Program-made: the position numbers and the translations under genes
Notes under the pieces: generated by a model
Database searches by the model: none
The model's input: the letters and a program-made list of their open reading frames with translations, nothing else
Told to the model about the DNA's origin: nothing
Part shown: piece after piece, positions 12,966 to 23,464 of the stretch
Layout: each line of letters opens with the position of its first letter
Numbering within the stretch: position 1 is the stretch's first letter
From: Plantago ovata
Lineage: Eukaryota > Streptophyta > Magnoliopsida > Lamiales > Plantaginaceae
Assembly (NCBI GenBank): GCA_028274465.1
Contig: CM051456.1
Coordinates: 98,857,050 to 98,921,049 of the forward strand
Direction: 5' to 3'
DNA length: 64,000 nucleotides

Positions 12966-13045
12966 AAAAATATTCAAAGCTAGGATTTGAACCTGAGACC
13001 TTTGGCTAAATAGCACAAGACTAAACCACCAAGCTACCAATTACT
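12966..13045 (-). repeat. tRNA-related SINE-like segment
   Basis: On the minus strand an A-box-like TAGCTTGGTGGTTTAG is followed about 35 bases later by a B-box GGTTCAAATCC, the internal pol III promoter layout of plant SINEs. There is no intact cloverleaf and no clear poly(A) or TSD, so this is a SINE head or decayed tRNA pseudogene. Confidence 0.4.
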
Positions 13046-13557
13046 TTGTTCATTAATCACTATTACTTTATACAGTATTATAATAGAAAATTAATAGTCA
13101 ACCTAAATTTATAATTAATTGAACACTCATTCACGTCTCTCTCTTGCTGCTGCTGCCTCTCTCAGTCGACTTCTCATAAGAAAAAACAGTGACATGTTGC
13201 TCATTCTCGTCTATTTTCCCATTCGCATTCCCATATAATTGACTTGTTCCAACTCATGAATTAGAGTGGACAAAGGAAGCTAAAAAGTGTTCATGGAGCT
13301 TCCAAACAAAGATTATTCACAAATATAAATTATTTAATTTCTTTAATTTTATATAAATGGGCGTATCCTAATAAAATTGATATGTCAAAATTCAATTTAG
13401 TCCATAAAGGATCAGAAATATATCGGTTAAATATCTACATTTAACCCGGAATTTGATCTGACAACATAATAATAAAGTTGACAACAAGATAACCGATTCC
13501 AAATTATCCAAATTAATATTGACACAAATTCATCAGATTAAAAATATATTTGAACTG

Positions 13558-13690
13558 AATAAATCGAATCAAATTTAACCCGAAATTTGTTATGATAAAA
13601 AATAAATCGAATCAAATTTAACCCGAAATTTGTTATGATAAAAAATAAATCGAATCAAATTTAATCCGAAATTATCCGATTTGAATTTGA
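13558..13690. repeat. 43-bp tandem repeat, about 2.7 copies
   Basis: AAATCGAATCAAATTTAA recurs at 13561, 13604 and 13647, an exact 43-base period. The third copy changes AACCCGAAA to AATCCGAAA and then departs. Confidence 0.85.
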
Positions 13691-14237
13691 GTGGGATACA
13701 ACCGTTCCTATTTAAATTTAGTTTGTATTCACCCAAACGAAAATAATCAAAATTGTGCATACAGATGACAAAAATGGCCAACAAATATTCACATATTTAT
13801 TTTATATGTCTAAATTTAAAATCGATTTAATAGATTATATTAGGGTTATTTTAAATGGGCTACATCTCTCTTAATTTTATTATCCGATTAGAATATTATT
13901 CACAATATTGATAAAAATTTATATTAATTTTAATTGTATATATAGGTGTAACCTTAATCCGACTACTCATCATAAATATATAGGTTACTAATCGAAGAGC
14001 CAATCCTACAAAACAAGAATAAAATTGACCAAACGAGAAACTGATTCGAAATTTATTTTCACAAAAATTCATTCGATCCCAAGCAAATGATAAAAGTGAT
14101 ATCAAAATATTTGATCTCAAGCAAAAAGATATAAATTAAATAGATTTACCATTCTACTAATGCTACACTACATAACTAAAAAACAACATTTAGATTACTA
14201 AATAATTGACACAAAAAAAAAAAAAAAAAAAAAAGTA

Positions 14238-14385
14238 TCGGCCTGAGCCCGGCCCGGGCCTGGGCCTAATGTTCAGGCCCGCCCTGGGCCATGGGCCGGG
14301 CCGGGCCTGGGCTTGGTGCTAGTCTTCCCGGGCCTGATCGGGCCTCTTAAAGCCCGACCCGACCCATTGCCATCCCTATACTCAA
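14238..14385. repeat. GC-rich GGGCC/GGCCC block after poly(A)
   Basis: A run of more than 15 A (14214-14234) precedes about 150 bases made of overlapping GGCCCGGGCC-type words. This is a local base-composition island in AT-rich DNA. A related block lies at 15015-15120 and contains GGGCCGGACCTTCCCGGT twice. No coding frame is supported. Confidence 0.6.
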
Positions 14386-14904
14386 CAAACTAACAAATGA
14401 TAACAATCAGTCAGATACGAGATAATGGATAAGTGCATTAATCTTCTCCAATGAAACATTCACTATAAAATGAGTCAAACCTTCAGACTCATAATACCAA
14501 CTTACATTGTCTTAACTCTATCACAATTATAGAAGCAACTTAGTAGCCTCATATACGTAACAAGTCATGATATATGTTGTTTTATCCGTTCTTAGTGTCA
14601 ATTAGTTTATTATTTAATATAAATGTAGGAAAATTCATAAATAATAAATCAACTAGACAACACGTTTACAAACTAGTCATCATGTGAGTCATATGGTAAG
14701 GATGGACATTGTTGAGGTTAGAATAATGAGTAATTCCGTTGGTCAATCAACCAGAGTAAAAAAACAATGAGAAATAATTATAGTTTAAGATTAAGAATAT
14801 AAAATGAAATGCAAATTCACAATTAAAATGTTAAATGTTTACATTATACAAAATACATTACTTAAATTTATAACATCATCAATTCAACCAAATTGGAATA
14901 TTCT

Positions 14905-14990
14905 CCTATTGGTTAAGTAAGTTGACTTCCACTGTGGTGGCTTGGGTTCAAATCCCACTTCCAACATTAAAATTACTATTTTTTTAATTA
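14905..14990 (+). repeat. tRNA-related segment
   Basis: ATTGGTTAAGTAAGTTGAC resembles an A box and GGGTTCAAATCCCAC is a good B box about 30 bases later. No terminator or cloverleaf is convincing, so this is most likely a SINE or tRNA-derived relic. Confidence 0.35.
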
Positions 14991-15481
14991 GATGCAAAGA
15001 TGGGATATGAATCTGGGCCGGACCTTCCCGGTCCGTTTCTGACCGGCGGTATGTTCTCGGGCCCGGGCCGGACCTTCCCGGTTCTCGGGCCCAGCCCGAA
15101 CCGTCATCAGCCCACCTAGCCCGAATAATAAAGATTATAATAATAATAATAAATGTAAATATTTTTATTTTACTATATTTTTTAATAACTGTATTTATTA
15201 TTCTAATTCAAGGTTATTTAAGTAAATTTATATTTAATTGATAAATAAATAAAAATAATTATTTTAACTTTTAGCGAAGGGTTGGCGAAGGCGAATGACG
15301 TGGCGACTTTTGATTGGGTGCCTGTTGTCAGGCAAGGCGAAAGCCTGCCTGCCTGTAGAAAAGTCCAAGTGAAAAAGAAAGAAAAAAAAAGTATATAAAC
15401 CAAGACGGGCTCACGGGCCAACGAACGGGCCGCGGGCCGCACACGCGCTCTCCACGCGTCAAGTGTTGGTTTATATACTAC

Positions 15482-15591
<110 letters not shown>

Positions 15592-15683
15592 CACAGAAAC
15601 AAGCCGGCTGCATCATCATCAACGCGTTTTCTTCTGTAGAGAGAGAAAACAATCCGCTAGAGAGAGAAACACACCGTTCAAAC

Positions 15684-15861
15684 GCCGTATACTCCTATTA
15701 TTGGATAATGAAAAGGGGCAGGCAGAAAATAGTTGATGGATGGATCATCATTATTTCTTGCTATTTGCTTCATCGATGCTTTAATTTTGTTATGTCGATG
15801 CCGCATACTCCTATTATTGTATAATGAAAAGGGGCAGACAGAAATAGTTGATGGATGGATC
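15684..15861. repeat. 62-bp direct repeat, two copies 115 bp apart
   Basis: The segments 15684-15746 and 15800-15861 share TACTCCTATTATTG, ATAATGAAAAGGGGCAG and AGTTGATGGATGGATC with a few substitutions. They flank about 55 bases of unrelated AT-rich sequence. No gene is evident around them. Confidence 0.8.
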
Positions 15862-16514
15862 TCTACATGAAGCTAAGATCAAATCAATTCAAAAAAAATT
15901 GATGAAAATATTAAAATCCTAACATTTAGTTTAATGATTGGGTAATTTAGAAATTTGATGTGAAAGAGAAAAAGCGAAGTCTCGTTTTTTAGAGGAAAAA
16001 GAAACGTAAAAGAGAAAGAAAGAATGATTTTTTTTCCCACAACACCGCCCTTGCCCCATCGCCATAATAGGAGATCCGAAGTCTTCACAAAATTTAATTT
16101 TTCAGAAATTAATATAATTTATATCAATATCAAGTTGGAAGCGAGATAAAAAAAATTAGAAAAATATCAGAAATTAATACCGTGAGTATTTTTTTCTTTA
16201 TTTACAATTGGAAATTAAATTGCATTGGACTAATCGGAGACTTGGAGTTGGATTTTCGTTCTATTCTTCCTCATTTTTTACCGAGTCATACATCTACTTA
16301 CTACTAGACAATGACTATTCTTCCATTTTGAATTCTAATCTTCCTCATCTAATTCTATTTATTGTTGGATATGAATTTTACTTCCTCCTAGATTAATTGA
16401 GATTTTTGTTTTTCTTAATTAATACCAAGTTAATATGTTGTGTTCATCTCTACATTATTTCATCTTATCATAATTATCATAATTTGTTTCTTTTCCGATG
16501 CGGTATTTAACAGC

Positions 16515-16560
16515 AGACATGATTGTTGACGAGCTAAAGGAGAGGGACGAATCAAGTAGG
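16515..16560 (+). other. Exon-like fragment
   Basis: TTTAACAG|CAGAC precedes open codons reading ADMIVDELKERDESS and ends AGTAG|GTGCAAA. It is bracketed by acceptor- and donor-like sites and could be a small captured exon next to Helitron sequence. It is too short to identify. Confidence 0.2.
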
Positions 16561-16619
16561 TGCAAAAACATCTATACCGTCGTAATAAGCATGGTCAACA
16601 ATGTGATGAATTAGAATAG

Positions 16620-16890
16620 TATCACACTCAATCTGACTATGTGTTGGACGGGTCCATTTTACAATAATTTACATTAGCAATCGCACTCGATGAGACTATT
16701 GCATATTCTCTCTCACTAAAATGATATAAAATGTTGTTTTACATTTAATTGATTTTGATTTACGATAGTGTTCAACGGGTTTATTACGAAATAATAATAA
16801 ATGTGCTTGACGGATCTATTCCACAATAAGTTAAAATAACAATCGCATTCAGTGGAACTCCTCTGCCACTATCAATAAAAATGAAAAAAA
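16620..16890. repeat. Helitron-associated degenerate repeat units
   Basis: The segment contains the family words TTTACAATAATTTACA, AATCGCA and ATCAATAAAA. These also occur at 18000-18310, 20930-21630 and 35895-36200. See the array at 20930 for the period. Confidence 0.7.
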
Positions 16891-17111
16891 AAAAAAAAGG
16901 CACCATTATACATCCCTCTATATATTAAATTAGAGTTTCATTCTCTTCAATTAGCATACTTTCACTACTCTCTTTCCTATGTGGCATCATTTTTTTCACT
17001 CTAAACAATAGTTGGTTGACACATGGCACTTTATTTATCAAACAACCACTCATGTGTTGCCATGTGGCAGTTCATATTTATCTTATTCAATTAAAAAAAA
17101 TTCATTTTCGT

Positions 17112-17192
17112 TGTTTATAAGATTCGAACACAGGTGGGCTGTATAGAAGTTAAACAAATTGGCCACTGTTCTACAAAGGATTTGTTGATATA
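17112..17192 (-). repeat. tRNA-related segment inside the Helitron
   Basis: On the minus strand a B-box GTTCGAATC lies downstream of AGAACAGTGGCC, similar in layout to the elements at 12966 and 14905. It is a weak, decayed SINE-like relic. Confidence 0.3.
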
Positions 17193-17706
17193 TTTTTATG
17201 ACAAAAGATAGTGTTAGTTTCAAAATTATATACTTACTTTGCAACTAAAATTAATATTTACTTAAATAAATTAATTATACTACTAAATACATTATTGACA
17301 TAATTTTTAAATCGATTAAATATATAAAATTAAAATAATTAATTAGTTAACTATTAATTATTAGATTTTTTAATTAGTTATTAAAAATCATAAAAGCCAA
17401 ATAAGTTATCGCCCAATTTTTTGATATTTAGAAATTCAATTTTTAAAAGAAAAAAATCCTAAAAGTGTCCATCAAATTCTCTATAATAATTCATCTAATT
17501 AAATAGTAATTATTAAATTTTTTATTCTTTTAATTTTTTTATTCATATATTAACTTAAAACAATTTTTACAAAAAATAGGAGTCCAATATTGCATAAGAG
17601 TGCCCATTTAATTTTTTAATTATGAAAATTTAATAATACATTATTCAATTAATTTTTTATTGATAAAATATAAAATTAAAATAATTCATTAGTTAACTAT
17701 TAATTA

Positions 17707-17945
17707 CTCATCCGTCCTGATTATTTCTTTACGTTTGTTTTTGTTGCCTTTTTGTGTTCCGTTTGACCTTCGTTAACTAAGAAACTACAGCTAATGAAAA
17801 TTCAATTTATGAAAGTATATTATAAAAATATAATATTTCTACTTTCATTATATAATTTTATTAATTAGTTTTTACGATAATATTTAGGATTTATTAGTGG
17901 TCAAACGGAGATTCAAAACAGTCAACTAAAATTATTTTATGGCAC
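17707..17945. mobile_element. Stowaway-like MITE (Tc1/mariner type)
   Basis: After TA, the sequence CTCATCCGTCCTGATTATTT is a variant of the Stowaway end CTCCCTCCGTCCC. The interior matches the copy at 59349 (GTTTGACC near the left, ATATAATG and a central AAAATATAAT, then GGATTTATTAG). The right end is degenerate. Confidence 0.55.
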
Positions 17946-19391
17946 CTTACCACTCTTTTACATGGAAAAAATGTTGTTATACATTGTAACAGAATAATAG
18001 ATGTATTCGACGAGTGTATTCTGCTATAAATTAGAATAACAATTGCATTCAATGTTGTTTATTTATGTCCGTGCTCAACAGGTTTATGCCGAAATAATTT
18101 ATAATAGTGGATGCGTTAGATAGGTTTATTTCATAATAATTTACAATAACAGTTGCATTTTTTGGGACGACCCTGTAAACTCTTTATCCATGATAACGGA
18201 TTTATGCCGAAATAATTTTTAATAGTGGAAATATTCGATGGGTCTAATAATAATATACAATAACAATCACTTTCGATGGCACTACCCTGTAAACTCTCTA
18301 TCCATAGGGGTAGAATTGTATAACTTCAACATTTTCTAAAGCAAATGTGGAATTTTCTATGGCCATGCTCATAGATAAACAAAGAAATTCATGTCGAAAT
18401 AGTATTGGACCAGTCATTTTTCTCTAATGAAAATGATTGTGGGGTGATATTAAATTGCCGTATGACATTTTGATACGATATGCACATACCACTGTAATCA
18501 TGGAGAGTACTTATTCATTCATTTTGTAGAATATATCCGATCAGAATTATATTAAGAAAGTGCAACATTCACTGAGACAAATATGGTAGCGAAGATTAGC
18601 CAGTGTATATTGTCTTTGATGCCAAGTGCTGATGATGACTAATTCAGTTATGGAAGTCTGGAAGATGAAGATATACTCATATACATTATGTTGACTTTTT
18701 AGGTATTATAAAATGTTCCATTAAGGCTTGGTACATGATAATGCTAATAAAAAATATAGACCAGAATATTGAAATCGATGGACAATTGTGTAACAGTACG
18801 CATATGAATGATATTTTTGTTTATTTGTTGTTGCACCTAATCAAATTAACAAGTGTGTCCAACTTTTCTATGCTACTCGACGGGTCAATGAAATTTATTG
18901 TTTTCTTTTCTATCTTATCATGATTCCACAATTGTACAATTATACATGTGCATTTTAAAGGTACTATGCCCGTCGATGTTAATTAACTAGTATATATATA
19001 TAAAAATTGAGTTCCATTCCTAAAATATCAACCAATCACATTCAAATATTCTACTATTATCCTACGTGGCATTTTCTCATTTAATTGTATTAAAATATTT
19101 TACTCAAACCATAAATTCTACCTTATTAAATATCTAAATTTAGTCAATCTTTTCCCAAAATCAAGACTTAAACTATATATGTATGCGTCTAAAGTTAGTA
19201 GGCTGAAGGAAATCAATAAAAAGAAATGGAATGAAGCATGCTGTGCGTGTTTCAACCTGTTGATTGATTAATTTCCTTTCATCTTCTTTTATTTATACTA
19301 ATAAATAAAATAATAATTCTTTCATCATTTAGTTTTCTACAATTTTTCAATTTTTATTTACATTTTATTTTAATTAACTAACAACATTTAA

Positions 19392-19440
<49 letters not shown>
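19392..19440. repeat. (AAT)n microsatellite
   Basis: About sixteen AAT units in non-coding DNA. A long A-run follows at 19638-19666. The surrounding 19000-19875 is AT-rich with no gene visible. Confidence 0.95.
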
Positions 19441-19633
19441 TGAAATATAAAGTTTTAAAAGAAATTGAGAAATAATACTGTGAATTAAAAATAAATGAGA
19501 AAATAAAAAGTATATATGGGTTTGATATAGATTGATCGTTAGAATTGAAGAGTTTGAAGTAGGTTTAAATTAGTGAAATGCTTACGTGGCGAGTTTGAAG
19601 AGTTTTAAACGTGTTATTGTTGGAGATGATATT

Positions 19634-19669
<36 letters not shown>

Positions 19670-19875
19670 ATTCTATCATCTTATCCAAATCTAAGACTCA
19701 TGAAATCCTGATAATAACGATTATTTTCATCTGACGTAATCCTATATGAACCAACCCCTAATCCGATATCTTCTTCCTTGATTATCTAGAAAGTTCCTAA
19801 TTGCATCCTACTTGATTCGTCAAATTTTAGAACCTCTCATGTTCTTTTTAGATTGATAGGCCTATTGTACAACAA

Positions 19876-20925
19876 TTTTTTTTTTTTTTTTCTTTGAAGC
19901 GGCAAAAAATTTTCATTAATAATGGAGCACAAGGGATGCTCAAACGAAGATTACAACTGAAATACACAGAGACAAACCTCCGGAACACCATGAACTGTCT
20001 CTAGTACTTTCTCTCATAGAAACATCAAACAGTACCCACCTATATACACTGCTATTAGATCACTTTGAACAACCCAAACTAGCTTCGTAGAAACAATGAG
20101 TGTGCTTATCATAAATATGCTTTCCTAACCAAGGGCCAAATTCAAGTAGGCTAATCACCATTGCAAACCATGACCATTCCCAATTACCTTCGACCAAGTT
20201 AAAGTGGTACAAATAACAGAAGCCTCCCGTGCAAGAAATCTTAAGCAACCATCAAGTCTTATGAAACTGTTAACAATAAACAATCATATTCCACGAAACT
20301 TAACCTATTTTTAAAAGTGAAAAACAGTACTAACTTGGGTTCTACACCCGTACAAACGCACCGTGACTAAGAGTTTTCAACCCCTTAGAATGAAAAGGCA
20401 GAGGACAAGGTAATTAGCCCCATCGTACCAAGTCACCATGATTGGAAATTAACCAACTGGACTCTTAGACCCTTAGAATGTGCCGTATGAAGCAAGGAGT
20501 TTAAACCACAAGCCACGTTTTTCACCCTAAAAAATAAGAAGCTTCCAAACCTCCTCACCGAAACAACAATCCTCCAATATCCAAGCTTACACAAGTCCTT
20601 CAGTACAGCTCATAAACCACCTGTAACAACAAAACCTTGCTTTCGGCTAAGACCACATGAGTACCAATCATCCATAATACCGCAAAAACCCTCCAAAAAC
20701 CCCAACATTCAAACGACATGAGGCGGATCACAAGCTACCCCACTAACGTGCTACCCACATACTACACTTAAGCACCCAAAACGCCGGGCATATCCCAAAC
20801 AAGGACATGTAATCCGAACATTTAAAAGAATACTCGAATGTAGCAATTTTAAATGTGGACACCTCAATAGGACCTATAGACCCAAAAAATAGAAAACAGC
20901 CTCAAGAGGCAAACTAAATGACACC
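19876..20925 (-). mobile_element. 5'-truncated LINE tail (3' region only)
   Basis: A poly(T) run at 19877-19890 is followed on the plus strand by TTTGAAGCGGCAAAAAATTT. On the minus strand this gives ...ATGAAAATTTTTTGCCGCTTC-poly(A), the usual last bases of plant L1 3' ends. No open frame is left. The right limit is where the ~175-bp Helitron repeat begins. The 5' border is approximate. Confidence 0.6.
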
Positions 20926-20929
20926 ACTT

Positions 20930-21628
20930 TGATCGGACTATTTTGCAAACTCTCTATCAATAAAATGATATAATGATATAAAATATTTTAATAAATATTA
21001 ATTTATTTTTATTTGCAATTGTGCTCAACAGGTTATTTCGCAATAATTTAGAATGATAGATGTGTTGGTGGGTCTATTTCACAATAACTTATATTAACAA
21101 TCGCATTCGATGGGACAATTTTGCAAACTCTATCAACAAAATGATATAAAATGTCGTTATACATTTTAATTGCTTCTCATTTGCAATCGTGGTGAACATG
21201 TTATTTCACAATAATTTATAATGATAGATGTGTTCGATGATTCTATTAATCCACAACAAATTAGAATAACAGTCACATTCAATGTAACTATTTTAGAGAC
21301 TCTTTTATCAATAATAATAAAACAAATATGTTATACATTTTAATACTTTTTATTGTGATCCTGCTCCGCGGGTTTATTTCAATAATTTAGAATAATAGAT
21401 GTGTTCGATGGTTCTATTCCATAATAAATTAATTAGAATAACATTTGAACCTGATGAGACAATTATGCGAACTTTGTCTCAATAGAAATGAATGAAGTGT
21501 GTTATACATTTAATTGATTAATTTTGAACCGATCACAATCACCGGGTTTATTCTGCAATAATCTATATTATTTCTAATAATACATGTGTTCTACGGATCT
21601 ATTCCACAATAATTTACTTTAACAACCG
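20930..21628. repeat. Degenerate tandem array, ~172-177 bp period
   Basis: The word ACTATTTTGCAAACTC and variants recurs at about 20938, 21115, 21287 and 21459. Each is followed by ATCAATAAAATGATATAAAATG, then a GTTCAACGGGTTTATT-like and a GTTCGATGGGTCTATTCC-like block. The array resumes at 35895 on the other side of the LINE, so the LINE inserted into it. Confidence 0.8.
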
Positions 21629-21671
21629 CATTTTTTTATTTTTTTTTAGAGAAAAGATAATATTTTAATAA

Positions 21672-22463
21672 TCAAATATCTGATACATCAGGATTACTCA
21701 TAGGTAAAATGCTACCGCCATCACACTCTACGAATGTTTGTTTGGCTAGCACATGTGCCAACTTATTTTTAACACGAGGAATAAAATCAAAAGAAACAAA
21801 ACGAAAAGTAGTAGCAAGCTCCTTAATATCATCTATAACAGCTCCCACAGTAGACAAAGAAGGCTCAGAAGTATTGATCTTTTGAACAACAGATAGGCAA
21901 TCAGTCTCCAGCTGGAACTCCTGCAGATCCTTAGCCGCTGCCAACTGTAAGGCTTCTCGCACCGCAAGTGCTTCAGCAAATTCCGGCTCCTGGATGTGAT
22001 GAATAATTTTCTGCTTCCAAAAAACAACTGTACCATCTGAACGACGACATACGATCCCCACAGTAGCATGATTTTCGGATACAAAGACTGCAGCGTCAGT
22101 ATTTAGCTTAAGAATGTTAGGCGCTGGTGCTTGCCACTGGTGTACAGACTCTCCATGTCTCGCATTATGACCCAGATTCCCTTGTTCCACACAACAAGCT
22201 CTCTCAACACGACGCCAATTCTCCGTAGCAAACTGGACTGCTTCCAAAGGCGCAGAGGAATGTCCATCATGAATAAACCTGTTACGTTGGTACCACAAAC
22301 ACCAACAAGATATGACAAACTGATTGAATACATCCTTAGACTCCTGTTTCCGAACATACTCCATCCAAGTCCAAACGCAAGGCAAATCTGTATATATGTG
22401 AGAATTAGCAATCATGTCGTGCAAAGCCCAAAAACACCGTGCATAATGACAATCTCTCACCAC
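21672..22463 (-). pseudogene. LINE ORF2, C-terminal plant-type RNase H domain
   Basis: The frame carries an RNase H fold of the RVT_3 type common in plant L1 elements. LKLNTDAAV gives the first Asp, EFAEALAVREAL the Glu, LETDCLSVV the second Asp, and RVKNKLAHVLAK the terminal motif. It would degrade the RNA strand during target-primed reverse transcription. It is separated from the upstream zf-RVT frame by frameshifts near 22457-22520, so it is no longer fused to the reverse transcriptase. The C-terminus ends about 40 bases before the poly(A). Confidence 0.85.
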
Positions 22464-23342
22464 ATATGCATAATAGACTCAGAACCACCATGACACACCA
22501 AGCACTCAGACTCAACACAGACCCCTACACTTAAGTACATCAAAAACAGGTACAGCACCCTTAAGCACTCTCCACAGAAAAATCTTAACTTTATTAGGAA
22601 CCCCAAGCTTCCACACCCAATCCCAGCTAATTCTATGGACCCCACTAGACGCCCCTACAACTGCCTGACGAGAAGAAGAAGCCAAACTACGTGCCAGATG
22701 ATAAGCAGACCGGACTGAATAAATTCCTGATCTAGAAAAATGCCATATGCGAACATCAGCTCTGTCCCGGACTGAAATGGGAATTTGGAGAATAGGTACA
22801 GCATCCTCCTCCCAGAATATGCTCCGCACCACATCCTCATCCCAGCCAGAACCATCTCTTCTAAGTAAATCACCTACCTGAACGTCTCCCATCTCCATAA
22901 AGTCTGGAGTAATAGGTCGGAAGCACCCATCTCTAGGAATCCAATTATCTTTCCAAATATCAATACTTCGACCATTACCAACACGCCACCTAACCCATCC
23001 TCTAACTAAATCCATAGCCCCAAACATACTCTTCCAAGTGAAAGAAGCAGAAGACTTACAATCAGCATCAAGAATATCACAATGTGGAAAATACTTAGCT
23101 TTGAAAACCCGACTCAATAAGGAATTAGGAAATTGAATAACTCTCCAAATTTGTTTTCCTAATAAAGCCAAGTTAAAGCTACGTAGATCACTAAAATCCA
23201 TGCCACCATCTCTCTTACTCTCACAAAGACCATTCCAAGCTACCCAATGAATCTTTTTTGTCGACCCATTCTCCCACCAAAATTTACCTATCAAGGATTC
23301 AATTTCGTGAAGCAAATAGTCAGGTAACTTGAAACAACTCAT
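22457..23342 (-). pseudogene. LINE ORF2, connection region and zf-RVT
   Basis: The frame 23342-22512 covers the thumb/connection part after the RT core (FWWENGSTKKIHWVAW, GGMDFSDLRSFNLALLGKQ) and enters the zinc-binding zf-RVT region (WDWVWKLGVPNKVKIFLWR). It stops at CRGLC*. The expected continuation, with CLVCHGG and MHMW, lies one base out of frame at 22645-22457. A further shift joins it to the RNase H frame. The start at 23342 is not a real initiation codon but the first Met after a frameshift near 23350. Confidence 0.85.
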
Positions 23343-23464
23343 GACATAGGTTGGAATAGCTTGTAAATTAATTTAATCAACACTTCTTTCCCCGCTTTGG
23401 ACATCAACTTATTCTCATAACCCTGAACTTTACTCCAGACCCTCTCCCGCAACCAACTAAAAAC

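Larger units (their letters stand above)
12646..15349. mobile_element. AT-rich element with inverted ends GGCAGGCTT-CGCC
   Basis: The left end reads GGCAGGCTTCGCCCTGCCTGA. The right end (15318-15349) reversed reads GGCAGGCTTTCGCCTTGCCTGA. Both ends continue with clusters of TTCGCC and CGCCTT. The 2.7 kb interior is AT-rich and has no transposase frame. No target-site duplication is evident (GGGTTA on the left, TGCCTGTA on the right), so the superfamily is undetermined. The interior carries a tRNA-related segment, a 43-bp tandem repeat and two GC-rich blocks, so it may itself be composite. Confidence 0.5.
16913..18990 (+). mobile_element. Non-autonomous Helitron, 2.08 kb
   Basis: It starts A|TCCCTCTATATATTAAA and ends TTAATTAACTAG|T, fitting the Helitron rule of a TC start, CTRR end and insertion between A and T. 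Just inside the 3' end is TGCCCGTCGATG, also found at the second Helitron end at 40132. The segment 18720-18900 is clearly homologous to 36395-36570. No Rep/helicase frame is present. It contains a Stowaway-like and a tRNA-like insertion. Confidence 0.65.
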
